Assembly: GCA_030430205.1 (NCBI GenBank)
Contig: JAUIGE010000015.1
Coordinates: forward strand, 91,726 to 155,725
Length of the DNA: 64,000 bases
Origin: Bacteroidia bacterium
GTDB lineage: Bacteria > Bacteroidota > Bacteroidia > J057
Direction: 5' to 3'
Of the stretch, positions 9,106 to 17,790 are shown in pieces; the stretch's first letter is position 1, and each line of letters opens with the position of its first letter. The notes below the pieces were generated by a model. It was given only the letters and a program-made list of their open reading frames with translations. It did no database searches and was not told where the DNA came from. Position numbers and translations under genes: made by a program.

Positions 9106-9852
9106 ATGAAAAAAATCCTTTTTTTTGTCCTAATTCTTTTCCACTTTTCCGGCCTTTTAAGTCAAATCAATAGTGTGAATAATTTAAGGAAAATTTACGA
9201 AAGTTATCTGACAGATAATCGGCAATTATGGAGGGCAAGTATTCAGGAATTAAAAATTGCCTTTCGTAACAGTGGCTATACTGATGGGCGAATCCTCTAC
9301 GAAATCACCCTGGCCCAATATGGACTTATGGGGGCAGTGTATGATGATAAACCCCGCAACAATGAAGAATTGTACAAAGTCCTGAAGCAGTCGGAAATTA
9401 ATGCTGAGAAATTATTGCGGTTCCCGGAGTATGAATCTCATGCGCATGCATTTTTGGCTTCTATCATGGCAATGAGAGTAGGGCTCAATCCCATGCAGGC
9501 CCTCCTGCTGGGACCTCAAAGCGACAGCCATCTCAAAGATGCCACCAAGCTCAATCCCAACAATCCCATCCTTTGGGTGGAAAAAGGAAATCTGCGATTT
9601 CATTCTCCTGCGATTTTTGGCGGCAGCAACACTGAGGCTATCAGCTGTTTTGAAAAAGCGATAGCGCTTTTTGATCAGCAAACGGACCTCCGCGAAAACA
9701 ATTGGCTGTATCTGCATGCGCTTGCATGGCTGGGTCAGGCTTACGTCAAGGCGGGCGAAAAAGAAAAGGCTATTGCTGTTTATGAAAAAGCAATAGCCTA
9801 TGAAAATCGTTTTTACTGGGTGAAAGAGGTACTGCTGCCAGCGATCAAATAA
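9106..9852 (+). CDS. Exported protein with C-terminal tetratricopeptide-like repeats
   Basis: MKKILFFVLILFHFSGLLSQ is a signal peptide cleaved around the SQ, so the protein is periplasmic. The C-terminal part shows at least two TPR-like helix pairs (GSNTEAISCFEKAIALF and AGEKEKAIAVYEKAIAYE). The ATG at 9106 is preferred over a TTG five codons upstream. Length is 248 residues. TPR proteins bind other proteins, but no partner can be named. It ends one base before the convergent nfu gene. Confidence 0.8.
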   Translation: MKKILFFVLILFHFSGLLSQINSVNNLRKIYESYLTDNRQLWRASIQELKIAFRNSGYTDGRILYEITLAQYGLMGAVYDDKPRNNEELYKVLKQSEINAEKLLRFPEYESHAHAFLASIMAMRVGLNPMQALLLGPQSDSHLKDATKLNPNNPILWVEKGNLRFHSPAIFGGSNTEAISCFEKAIALFDQQTDLRENNWLYLHALAWLGQAYVKAGEKEKAIAVYEKAIAYENRFYWVKEVLLPAIK

Positions 9853-9853
9853 G

Positions 9854-10420
9854 CTAGACAGCTTCTACCAGATTCACCTCTGGAATCATGCGGGTAAGCA
9901 GCCCTTCAATGCCGCTTTTCAAGGTCAGGCTGGCAGAAGGACAACCTGAACAGCTTCCCTGAAGCAGGAGTTTTACCGTGCCGCTGGCATGATCAAAATC
10001 CTGATATATGATGTCGCCGCCATCCATGGCAACTGCAGGCCGTACATGGCTCTCGATCAATTCTTTGATCCTGACGACGGTAGGGTCATCTTCTGTTTCC
10101 GCTACCTCAATGGCAGCTATGGATTGGGCGAGTTGGCCTGTAAAAATGGGCTGCTCACTTGCCAGATATGCCTTCAAAAAGTCTTTCACAACCGGGATGA
10201 CTTCTTCCCACTGGAAATCATCACCTTTGGTGATGGTGACAAAGTTTTTTCCGAAAAAAACACGCTCCACAAAGCGAAAATTGAACAATTTGCCTGCAAG
10301 TGGTGAATCTTCAGCAGCATTTTCATCGGGAAAATCCACGGAGCCCTGAGGTACCAGGATATTGCCTCCTGTCACAAACTTCAGGGATGCCGGATTGGGT
10401 GTTATTTCTGTATAGATCAT
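9854..10420 (-). CDS. nfuA: NfuA-type Fe-S cluster carrier
   Basis: Carries Fe-S clusters to apo-proteins. The first half (ITPNPASLKFV, residues 6-16) is the Nfu N-terminal domain. The second half is the NifU C-terminal domain with RPAVAMDGGDI (about 127-137) and the cluster-binding CxxC in GSCSGCPSA (Cys157 and Cys160). Length of 188 residues fits the Nfu N + NifU C architecture. A period-7 repeat occupies about 110 bases just upstream of its start, and a good -7 box (10536-10543) lies beyond it, so the repeat is probably in the 5' leader. Confidence 0.92.
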   Translation of the reverse strand: MIYTEITPNPASLKFVTGGNILVPQGSVDFPDENAAEDSPLAGKLFNFRFVERVFFGKNFVTITKGDDFQWEEVIPVVKDFLKAYLASEQPIFTGQLAQSIAAIEVAETEDDPTVVRIKELIESHVRPAVAMDGGDIIYQDFDHASGTVKLLLQGSCSGCPSASLTLKSGIEGLLTRMIPEVNLVEAV

Positions 10421-10422
10421 TT

Positions 10423-10528
10423 TGGGTTTCGAGTTTTGGGTTTCGAGTTTTGAGTTTCGTGTTTTGAGTTTCGTGTTTCGTGTTTCGTGTTTTGAGTTTC
10501 GTGTTTCGCGTTTTGAGTTTCGCGTTGA
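10423..10528. repeat. Period-7 repeat (TTTCGAG/TTTTGGG) in the nfuA leader
   Basis: Heptamers alternate (TTTCGAG, TTTTGGG, TTTTGAG, TTTCGTG) over about 15 copies. The block begins 3 bases from the nfuA start codon and ends about 8 bases before a TAAATTTG promoter element read on the minus strand. Confidence 0.9.
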
Positions 10529-10535
10529 ATTTTTG

Positions 10536-10543
10536 CAAATTTA
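10536..10543 (-). promoter_or_regulatory. Probable -7 box for nfuA
   Basis: Read on the minus strand this is TAAATTTG, an exact match to the Bacteroidota -7 consensus TAnnTTTG. No convincing -33 TTG is seen at the usual distance. It would give a leader of about 110 bases made almost wholly of the heptamer repeat. Confidence 0.45.
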
Positions 10544-10574
10544 AGGATTAACGATCCTTTAACCTAAATTGTTC

Positions 10575-10662
10575 CCCGAAACCCGAAACCCTGAACCCGA
10601 AACCCAAAACCCTGAACCCGAAACCCAAAACCCTGAACCCGAAACCCAAAACCCTGAACCCT
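10575..10662. repeat. Period-14 repeat (GAAACCC/GAACCCT)
   Basis: The words CCCGAAACCC, AAAACCCTGAA and related forms alternate about four times with a period near 22 or multiples of 7. It ends at the stop codon of the amidase gene (10664). It uses the complement of the words at 10423-10528. Confidence 0.85.
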
Positions 10663-10663
10663 C

Positions 10664-11566
10664 CTAAATCCCATCCCGCTCGATCTCCATGATCGCCTTG
10701 AGGTGTGCCACAGCAATTTTCTGCCGATATTCATTGGAAAGCAGCATTCGGGTCTGCTCTTCATCGGTGTAAAAGCCATTTTCTGTCAGGACAGATGGCA
10801 TGCTGGTGTGCTTGAGGACATAAAAAGGATGTTCCTTAACCCCTCTATCCCGCCAGCCGACTTCGGCTATGAGTCGTCTCTGAAAGGCTGTCGCCAGCCT
10901 TTTGCCGCTTTGGCTATTGGGGAAACAGAATGTTTCTATTCCGCCTATGCCATTGGCGAACTGGCCGGGAGCGGGCAGCTGGGCTGCATTGGCATGAATG
11001 GAAACATAGACAGCCTGGAGGCTGGAAGAAGCGGCTTTGGCATTGGCACGTGCGATCCGCTCCGGCAAAAAGGAACCCACCTGGGTTTCTGGAACGACAT
11101 TGAAATAGGCAACGCCTTGTCGGTCCAGCCCTTCCATAATCCGCCGGACGATGTCACGGTTAAATTCCCATTCTTCGAAAAGCTTTCCATCTACAGGGGC
11201 CGGTGCCCTTTTGCCTTCCTGCAATTCGCCATGACCATTGTCAAGGCACCACAAATAGCGTTGTGTATGCACCGCAGCCTGATCTACAACTCCCACTTCT
11301 TCGATTTCCCCTATTTCAAGCAAAGTAACTTCTTCTATTTCGCCGATTTCAATGAGTTTAGGCGGATTGCCATCGGAGATTCCCCGTGTAGTTACGGTGA
11401 CCAATTCACCGGCAATTTCCTCTGTTAATTCAGCGGCATCTTCTATTTCGTCTATTTCCGGATCTGAATGCGTCTTAGCCTTGGGTTGGGGCTGTGCCTT
11501 TGTTTGCTCCACCGGTGGCAATTTTGAATAACCTCCAAAAATCCAGTCAAAGAATTTTTTCAACAT
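10664..11566 (-). CDS. N-acetylmuramoyl-L-alanine amidase (Amidase_3 family)
   Basis: Cleaves the amide bond between muramic acid and the stem peptide of peptidoglycan. Zinc and catalytic residues visible are His112 (DNGHGE), the Glu of EWEFN near 134, His191 (SIHAN) and Glu262 (LTENGF). The N-terminal 100 residues are acidic and low in complexity, with two copies of EIGEIEEV in a row (about 73-90), and look like a linker. No signal peptide is seen, although the first helix (FFDWIFGGY) is amphipathic. Length is 300 residues. Confidence 0.87.
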   Translation of the reverse strand: MLKKFFDWIFGGYSKLPPVEQTKAQPQPKAKTHSDPEIDEIEDAAELTEEIAGELVTVTTRGISDGNPPKLIEIGEIEEVTLLEIGEIEEVGVVDQAAVHTQRYLWCLDNGHGELQEGKRAPAPVDGKLFEEWEFNRDIVRRIMEGLDRQGVAYFNVVPETQVGSFLPERIARANAKAASSSLQAVYVSIHANAAQLPAPGQFANGIGGIETFCFPNSQSGKRLATAFQRRLIAEVGWRDRGVKEHPFYVLKHTSMPSVLTENGFYTDEEQTRMLLSNEYRQKIAVAHLKAIMEIERDGI

Positions 11567-11650
11567 GAGAAATGAGTAATTAAGGGTGATTTAAAAATCT
11601 TAATTACCAATATTTTTACTCAGTTCAAAATATCAAAATTGTTTCATTCC

Positions 11651-14074
11651 TTATTCATCCTTGAGAGCCATCGCCGGATTAATAGAACCCGCCTTATAGG
11701 CTTGAAAGCCTACTGTCAGCAATGCCAGCAAACCCACCAGCACAGCTGAGGCCAGGTAAATCCACCAGGGCATATCCATGTGAAAGGCAAAGCCCTGCAG
11801 CCAGTCATATAAAAAGAAAGCCGCCAGACCGAAAGCCAGCACACTGCCAATCAGCACAAGTTTGATGAAGTCCCAGGCCAGCATGCCAAATATCTGACCG
11901 ATGCTGGCCCCCATGACCTTGCGTACGCCAATCTCCTTGGTGCGTTGCTCCGTGCTGAAGGAGGCAAGGGCAAACAGCCCCGAGCAGGCGATCAGGACCG
12001 CCAGGACAGAAAAATAGCCAATCAATTTGGCCAGGCGATTTTGATCAGCATAGAGCTTATCTATCTGTTCATTGAGGAAAGAATACTCAAAGGGATGATT
12101 GGGAGCGACTTTATTCCAGGCTTCCTCGCAATGTGCGAGGGTTTGCCGGAGGTTGGCCGGGCGGATACGGAGCACGTAGTTTTTGGTAAAAAAGGCCCCA
12201 GCTCCTGTTTTGATCATATCCAAAACAAAGGGTCGGATGGGATCCAACAGAGAAACAGCATGAAAGTCTTTCACCACGCCAATCACCCGCTCATGGCCGC
12301 GAGGTGTGTAAAATTGGCGGTTGAGAGCATCTGCGGGCCCATCCCATCCTCTTTCCCGAACCATGGTTTCATTGATGATCACGCCCAGTGTATCGTCTGT
12401 AGGATTGCTTTTATCAAAATCCCTTCCGGCGATAATTTCCAGCCCCATGGTTTTTACAAAATCCTCATCCACGATCAGAGAAGGGAAATAAATCCATTCC
12501 CCATCCTTCATACCTGCAAAATTGTATTCATGCACATTGTGGTGCACGCCGATGATTTCATTCATTTTGGAAACTTCCAATACATGTGCATCACGCTTGA
12601 GGTCTTCTTTGAAAAGTTCATACTTGGGTATGGTAGGCCGGGCTGCTGGAATGATCATTACATGATCCTTGTGAAAGCCCGGATCGGCAGCCTGCATATA
12701 TTTGTATTGGAGGTAGATAACGCCAGTAGCGATGATCAGGCCCAGCGAAATGGCAAACTGAATAACGACCAAACCTTTTCTGAAAATCCGATTGAAGCGG
12801 TCAGCAGACATTTTCCCTTTCATCACCTTGACGGGTTGGAAGGAGGAAAGGAAAAAGGCTGGATACAAGCCTGCTACCAGGCCTACAAGGGTTATAATCC
12901 CGACAAGCATCATCATAAACTCCCATGACCAAAGGTCTCCCATCACGAGGCTTTTGCCAGCGAGCTGGTTAAAAACTGGCATCAACAGGTTTACAAAAAG
13001 CAGGGACAAAGCGCCCGCAATCAGGCTTATCATCACAGACTCTCCCAAAAATTGGGTGATGAGCTGTCCCCGCCTGGCGCCCAGGACTTTGCGGACGCCC
13101 ACCTCCTGCGCCCTGCGGGCGGATCGGGCAGTAGCCAGGTTCATGAAATTGACACAGGCAATCAGCAGGATAAAAATGCCAATGATGGTGAAAACAAAGA
13201 TGTTTGACTTTTTGCTGTTGGGCTCTATTTCGTAGTCCAGGGCAGAGGTCAGGTGAATATCTTTCAAAGGTTGCAGATAATGGGTGATCATCCCTTTCAT
13301 GAATTCGGGCGCATACTTTTGGACAAAAGCTGGGAACTGATCCTCCAATTCCTGAGGGTCTACGCCCTCCTTCAGCAGCAAATAGGTCCAGTTGGGGTTC
13401 CAAACCCAATTATTGGTCAGTCCTCCTCCCATCATCTGCCGCAGGGTGGCAAAAGAAATCAGGCCCCTGATCTGGAAATGTGACTGAGCGGGAATTTCGC
13501 CTAAAATGCCGGAAATTTCCAGCGGCAGGCCGCCATCGTATAGCACGGTTTTACCGATGGGATCTTCCCCCGGGAAGAACTTATCAGCCAGTTCCTGGCT
13601 CAGGATCATCTTATTGGGCCCATTGAGGGCCTCAGCGGGATTGCCTTTGGCAAGGGGAAAATCGAATACATCGAAAGTGGTCGAATCGGCAAAGAAGACA
13701 TCTTCTTCTCTGAATTTTTTGTCCTCGCCTTCATTGCCGGAGGCGATGCGGAAGGACAGTTTATCTTCCTGAAAATTGAAAAAGCGGACTTGCTTTTCGA
13801 TAAGATGCGGATAATCATTCAGCATGGCCGGGCCTGTAGGGAAAGGGTTCGAACTGGAATTTTCACCCTGCCCTTCCAAGTCTATTTTTTCACATACGCG
13901 AAAAATCCGATCTGATTTTGTATGATAGAGATCATAGCTTAATTCATCGCGGACAAAAAGCAAAATCAGGATAAAGCAGGTAAGGCCTACAGCCAGTCCC
14001 AGCACATTGATGCTGGCGTAAAAGCGATTTCTATCCAGGCTGCGCCAGGCGGTTTTTATGTAATTTTTAAACAT
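11651..14074 (-). CDS. ABC transporter permease, FtsX/MacB type
   Basis: An 807-residue membrane protein with two repeats of the MacB periplasmic core plus FtsX domain. A first membrane helix lies at about 20-45 (INVLGLAVGLTCFILILLFV), then a large periplasmic domain, then a three-helix FtsX core (ARSARRAQEVGVRKVLGA near 320), and a second copy ending with FSTEQRTKEIGVRKVMGA near 710 and a last helix. Proteins of this type in Bacteroidota export peptides or act as mechanotransmission permeases. No ATPase gene is adjacent, so its partner is encoded elsewhere. Confidence 0.9.
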   Translation of the reverse strand: MFKNYIKTAWRSLDRNRFYASINVLGLAVGLTCFILILLFVRDELSYDLYHTKSDRIFRVCEKIDLEGQGENSSSNPFPTGPAMLNDYPHLIEKQVRFFNFQEDKLSFRIASGNEGEDKKFREEDVFFADSTTFDVFDFPLAKGNPAEALNGPNKMILSQELADKFFPGEDPIGKTVLYDGGLPLEISGILGEIPAQSHFQIRGLISFATLRQMMGGGLTNNWVWNPNWTYLLLKEGVDPQELEDQFPAFVQKYAPEFMKGMITHYLQPLKDIHLTSALDYEIEPNSKKSNIFVFTIIGIFILLIACVNFMNLATARSARRAQEVGVRKVLGARRGQLITQFLGESVMISLIAGALSLLFVNLLMPVFNQLAGKSLVMGDLWSWEFMMMLVGIITLVGLVAGLYPAFFLSSFQPVKVMKGKMSADRFNRIFRKGLVVIQFAISLGLIIATGVIYLQYKYMQAADPGFHKDHVMIIPAARPTIPKYELFKEDLKRDAHVLEVSKMNEIIGVHHNVHEYNFAGMKDGEWIYFPSLIVDEDFVKTMGLEIIAGRDFDKSNPTDDTLGVIINETMVRERGWDGPADALNRQFYTPRGHERVIGVVKDFHAVSLLDPIRPFVLDMIKTGAGAFFTKNYVLRIRPANLRQTLAHCEEAWNKVAPNHPFEYSFLNEQIDKLYADQNRLAKLIGYFSVLAVLIACSGLFALASFSTEQRTKEIGVRKVMGASIGQIFGMLAWDFIKLVLIGSVLAFGLAAFFLYDWLQGFAFHMDMPWWIYLASAVLVGLLALLTVGFQAYKAGSINPAMALKDE

Positions 14075-14264
14075 AGGAAGCGAATTTTGGAACGGAAAAA
14101 ATACACAATTCCCGAATCTAGCATCTATTTAAGCCGCGAAAAACCCATGTTTGTGTAGAAAAAGGCAATTCTCACCAGAAGCTAAACAGAATAGCTTTTC
14201 AAAAACCCAAATTGTATTATCTTTAGCCTTCTTTTAAAAATAAGCCACTTATTTATTCAAATTT

Positions 14265-14573
14265 ATGGAAGCTTTATTTTCCTTTTTGTACACCAACATC
14301 GATGCGATATTTATTCTCATTCTTTCCATCTTTTTAGGTATTGAGGTCATTTCCAATGTCCCCGCTGTGCTTCACACACCTTTGATGTCCGGTGCCAATG
14401 CCATCCATGGCGTGGTGATCATCGGAGCCATCATCGTGATGGGACATACCAGTCCAGACAACTATCCTGCGCTCATTTTGGGCTTTCTGGCCGTCGTGCT
14501 GGGAACACTCAATGTGGTCGGCGGATTTGTGGTGACCAACCGCATGCTGGAAATGTTTAGAAAAAAGAAATAG
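14265..14573 (+). CDS. pntAB: NAD(P) transhydrogenase alpha subunit, membrane part (alpha-2)
   Basis: Part of the proton-translocating transhydrogenase that exchanges hydride between NADH and NADP+. This 102-residue protein has the three to four membrane helices of the dII alpha half, with VPAVLHTPLMSGANAIHGVVIIGA as its signature. It is followed after 52 bases by the beta subunit. The NAD-binding alpha-1 subunit that usually precedes it is absent: the upstream neighbour is an unrelated permease on the other strand. Confidence 0.93.
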   Translation: MEALFSFLYTNIDAIFILILSIFLGIEVISNVPAVLHTPLMSGANAIHGVVIIGAIIVMGHTSPDNYPALILGFLAVVLGTLNVVGGFVVTNRMLEMFRKKK

Positions 14574-14625
14574 GCACTTCTCTTGAACTAAAACTCAAAC
14601 TTAACCTCAAACTTAATTTCTCCAC

Positions 14626-16008
14626 ATGGGAACTTATATACTCGAAATCTCCTATATCATCGCTTCAGTCCTCTTTATCCTGGGCCTAAAAATGCTAAGT
14701 AGCCCCGATACGGCGCGCAAAGGAAACCTTTGGGCGGCCTTTGGGATGACGCTGGCGATCGCAACGACAATTATTTTTCACACCAAAAACGGAGAGCCCA
14801 TCCAAAACCATATTTGGATTTTTGCTGCCCTCGCAGTGGGCACAGTGGTTGGATGGCTACTGGCTGTCAAAGTCAAAATGACAGATATGCCCCAGATGGT
14901 ATCGCTCTTTAATGGAATGGGAGGCGCATGTGCGGCCCTGATCTCCATCGGAGAATTTCCCCATGCTGAGGATCCGATGACTGGAGAGATGCTCAGCATC
15001 CTCGCTGGTCTGCTGATCGGTACCGTCTCTTTTGCCGGTTCTATGATTGCCTTCGGCAAACTCAACGGCAACATCAAGGATTGGCGCACCAAGTGGCTGA
15101 CCTATTTGAATATGGCATTTCTTGTTTCCCTGATCGCCATTGGCGCTTATATCATGATGCAGCCAGAGCCCAATATGAGCCTGATGATTGTGATGGCCGT
15201 TGTCGCGGCGATCTATGGCGTGACATTTGTTATGCCGATAGGCGGAGCGGATATGCCCGTTGTGATCTCTTTGCTCAACTCCTTTACGGGAGTTGCAGCA
15301 GCCTGTGGCGGTTTTCTGTATGATAACCAGGCCATGCTTACCGGTGGTATCCTCGTAGGATCGGCAGGTACGATCCTGACGGTGCTGATGTGCAAAGCGA
15401 TGAATCGCTCCCTGGGCAATGTGATCCTCGGCGCCTTTGGCGGCGGCTCAGGTGGCGGAGCCAGCAAGGAGTATGGCGATTATACCGAAAATACCCCTAC
15501 AGATGCAGCGATCATTCTTTCTTACTCAGAAAATGTCGTGATCATCCCAGGCTACGGCCTGGCCGTAGCACAAGCGCAGCACGCCTGTCATGAACTTGAA
15601 AAAGCCCTCACCGCCAAAGGCGTGAACGTGGTTTACGGTATCCACCCCGTAGCGGGCCGTATGCCCGGCCACATGAACGTACTCATGGCCGAGGCGGATG
15701 TCGCCTACGAAAAACTCCTCGACCTCGAGGATATCAACGACCAGATCGCACAGGCAGACGCCGTGCTGGTAGTCGGTGCCAATGACGTAGTAAACCCCGC
15801 CGCAGAGACGGATCCAGGCAGCCCGATTTATGGCATGCCGATCATCCAGGCACATAAAGCGAAGTCTGTCTTTATCCTCAAGAGAAGCATGAAGCCGGGC
15901 TATGCCGGCATCGAAAATGAGCTGTTTTTTGCCTCCAATGCCAGGATGGTGTTTGGGGATGCTAAAGATACGATTCAGAAGCTGTCGGCGGAGGTGAAGG
16001 CTTTGTAG
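14626..16008 (+). CDS. pntB: NAD(P) transhydrogenase beta subunit
   Basis: The 460-residue beta subunit. The N-terminal two thirds is membrane spanning and includes the QMVSLFNGMGGACAALIS and LLNSFTGVAAACGGFL helices. The C-terminal dIII domain binds NADP(H), with IIPGYGLAVAQAQH, the GIHPVAGRMPGHMNVLMAEA loop, VGANDVVNPAA and a final KRSMKPGYAGIENELF. All expected parts are present. It lies in one transcription unit with the small alpha part. Confidence 0.96.
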   Translation: MGTYILEISYIIASVLFILGLKMLSSPDTARKGNLWAAFGMTLAIATTIIFHTKNGEPIQNHIWIFAALAVGTVVGWLLAVKVKMTDMPQMVSLFNGMGGACAALISIGEFPHAEDPMTGEMLSILAGLLIGTVSFAGSMIAFGKLNGNIKDWRTKWLTYLNMAFLVSLIAIGAYIMMQPEPNMSLMIVMAVVAAIYGVTFVMPIGGADMPVVISLLNSFTGVAAACGGFLYDNQAMLTGGILVGSAGTILTVLMCKAMNRSLGNVILGAFGGGSGGGASKEYGDYTENTPTDAAIILSYSENVVIIPGYGLAVAQAQHACHELEKALTAKGVNVVYGIHPVAGRMPGHMNVLMAEADVAYEKLLDLEDINDQIAQADAVLVVGANDVVNPAAETDPGSPIYGMPIIQAHKAKSVFILKRSMKPGYAGIENELFFASNARMVFGDAKDTIQKLSAEVKAL

Positions 16009-16030
16009 TCTAACCCAATCTCCCCCCAAA

Positions 16031-16603
16031 ATGCAATTCTACCTCGAAAGTACCCTCAAGCAATACCAGTACTACAAATCCCTGGGGGAAAAGGCCATGC
16101 GCCAAATCCCCGAAGACAAACTCTTCTACATGCACAATGAAGACAGCAATAGCATCGCTGTGATTGTAAAGCACCTATGGGGCAATATGCTGTCGAGATT
16201 CACTGACTTTATGACCGCCGATGGCGAGAAGGCGTGGCGAAAGCGGGATGCTGAGTTTGAAAATGATATTCAGTCTGTGGCAGAAATGTGGGAGAAATGG
16301 GAAGCTGGCTGGAAGGTAGTTTTTGAGGCTTTGCAGCCTCTGGAGACGGACGATTTGGAAAAAATCGTCTACATCCGCAACCAGGGCCACACCGTGGTTG
16401 AAGCTGTTAATCGCCAATTGGCGCATTATGCCTACCATGTGGGCCAGATTGTCTTTTTGGCGAAGATACTGACTGAAGGCTCCTGGCAGAGCCTGAGTAT
16501 CCCGCGTGGCGGATCAACTGCTTTCAATCAGGAAAAGTTTTCTCAGGAGAAAGCAAAGGGGCATTTTACGGATGAGTTCTTGGGACAAGAGGAAAAAAAA
16601 TAA
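16031..16603 (+). CDS. DinB-like protein (DUF1572)
   Basis: A 190-residue protein of the DinB/YfiT-like four-helix bundle superfamily. Histidines that could form the metal site are in IAVIVKHLWGNM near residue 47 and QLAHYAYHVGQI near 130-138. Members are often metal-dependent thiol transferases or stress-linked, but the role of the DUF1572 group is not established. It starts 22 bases after pntB and may be read with it. It is convergent with nspC. Confidence 0.82.
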   Translation: MQFYLESTLKQYQYYKSLGEKAMRQIPEDKLFYMHNEDSNSIAVIVKHLWGNMLSRFTDFMTADGEKAWRKRDAEFENDIQSVAEMWEKWEAGWKVVFEALQPLETDDLEKIVYIRNQGHTVVEAVNRQLAHYAYHVGQIVFLAKILTEGSWQSLSIPRGGSTAFNQEKFSQEKAKGHFTDEFLGQEEKK

Positions 16604-16640
16604 GGATATGCCTACTGCCTACTAACCCCTGCCAACTATC

Positions 16641-17780
16641 TCACCCCATCCGCCCCTTATAATCCTCATACACAAATTCCCGCATCACCTTGGGTTCGCC
16701 CTCTTCCGTCCAAAGGACGATATCCGGGTGATGCAAGCCATTAAACATGGTTGTTTTCACCAGGGTATAATGGATCATATCCAAAAAGATCAGCCTATCT
16801 CCTACTGAAAGGGCATGGTCGAAACTGTATTCGCCCATAAAATCCCCTGCCAGGCAGCTCATGCCGCCAAGGCGGTAGGTCGGATTGCCTTCCACAGGAT
16901 CGCTTGCACCGATGATTTTGGGCCTGTATGGCATCTCCAGGGTATCAGGCATGTGGTTGGTAAAGGAAACGTCCAAAATGGCCGTTTTCACCCCTCCCCT
17001 TTCTACTATATCCAATACAGTGGCCACCAACTCACCTGTCTCCCAGGCGATGGCGCCGCCGGGCTCGAGGATGACTTGCAGCTCATATTTCTCCCGGAAA
17101 TTCTTCAGGATTTTTACCAGCAAATCTATGTTGTAGCCCTTTCGGGTCATGAGGTGACCGCCGCCCATATTCACCCATTTCAATTGGTGGAGTAAATGGC
17201 CAAATTTTGCTTCGAAAGAAGCGATGACTTTCTCCAGGCTTTCGGCGCTGGACTCACACAAAGCATGAAAATGAAGGCCTTCTATGCCTTCGGGCAATCC
17301 TTCTGACAAGGATTCGGCATCTATGCCCAGGCGTGAAGTCGGTGAAGTCGGATTGTACAAATCCGTCTCCACATCGGACCAGCCCGGATTGACCCGCAAT
17401 CCCATGGAAATAGGATTTTCAAATCCCTGGACCCGATCCTTAAAGCGCCGGTACTGACTCAGCGAATTGAAGGTCAGGTGGCTGCTGTAGCCCATCATCT
17501 CATCGAACTCGCTGTCACGGTAGGCCACACAATAGGTGTGTGCTTTGCTTTTCATCTCTTCGAAGCAAAGCTTCGCCTCATGCAGCGAACTGGCCGTAGC
17601 GCCTTTCAGAAAGGCCCGCACCATGGGGAAGGCAGGCCAGCAGGCAAAGCCTTTGAAAGCCAGGATAATATCTACGCCAGCCCTGTCCTGTACATCAGCT
17701 ATCAGTTCCAGGTTTTTAAGTAGCCTTTCTTCATCTATAACAAAGGCAGGGGAGGAAATTTTCGAATAATCAATGGCCAT
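16641..17780 (-). CDS. nspC: Carboxynorspermidine decarboxylase
   Basis: A PLP enzyme of the fold III decarboxylase family that removes CO2 from carboxyspermidine or carboxynorspermidine, the last step of the alternative spermidine pathway. The PLP lysine is probably Lys43 (ILAFKGFACWP). Later signs are MGGGHLMTRKGY (phosphate loop), LEPGGAIAW and GGMSCLAGDFMGEYSF with the catalytic Cys. The ATG at 17780 is preferred over the TTG two codons earlier. It starts 10 bases downstream of the GNAT-nitrilase gene and is almost certainly in one operon with it. Confidence 0.92.
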   Translation of the reverse strand: MAIDYSKISSPAFVIDEERLLKNLELIADVQDRAGVDIILAFKGFACWPAFPMVRAFLKGATASSLHEAKLCFEEMKSKAHTYCVAYRDSEFDEMMGYSSHLTFNSLSQYRRFKDRVQGFENPISMGLRVNPGWSDVETDLYNPTSPTSRLGIDAESLSEGLPEGIEGLHFHALCESSAESLEKVIASFEAKFGHLLHQLKWVNMGGGHLMTRKGYNIDLLVKILKNFREKYELQVILEPGGAIAWETGELVATVLDIVERGGVKTAILDVSFTNHMPDTLEMPYRPKIIGASDPVEGNPTYRLGGMSCLAGDFMGEYSFDHALSVGDRLIFLDMIHYTLVKTTMFNGLHHPDIVLWTEEGEPKVMREFVYEDYKGRMG

Positions 17781-17790
17781 TTTCAATATC

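Noticed and set aside
14075..14264. A TATCTTTA element (14218-14225) as the transhydrogenase promoter
   Set aside because: The last base of the -7 consensus is wrong and no -33 TTG is found at a fitting distance.
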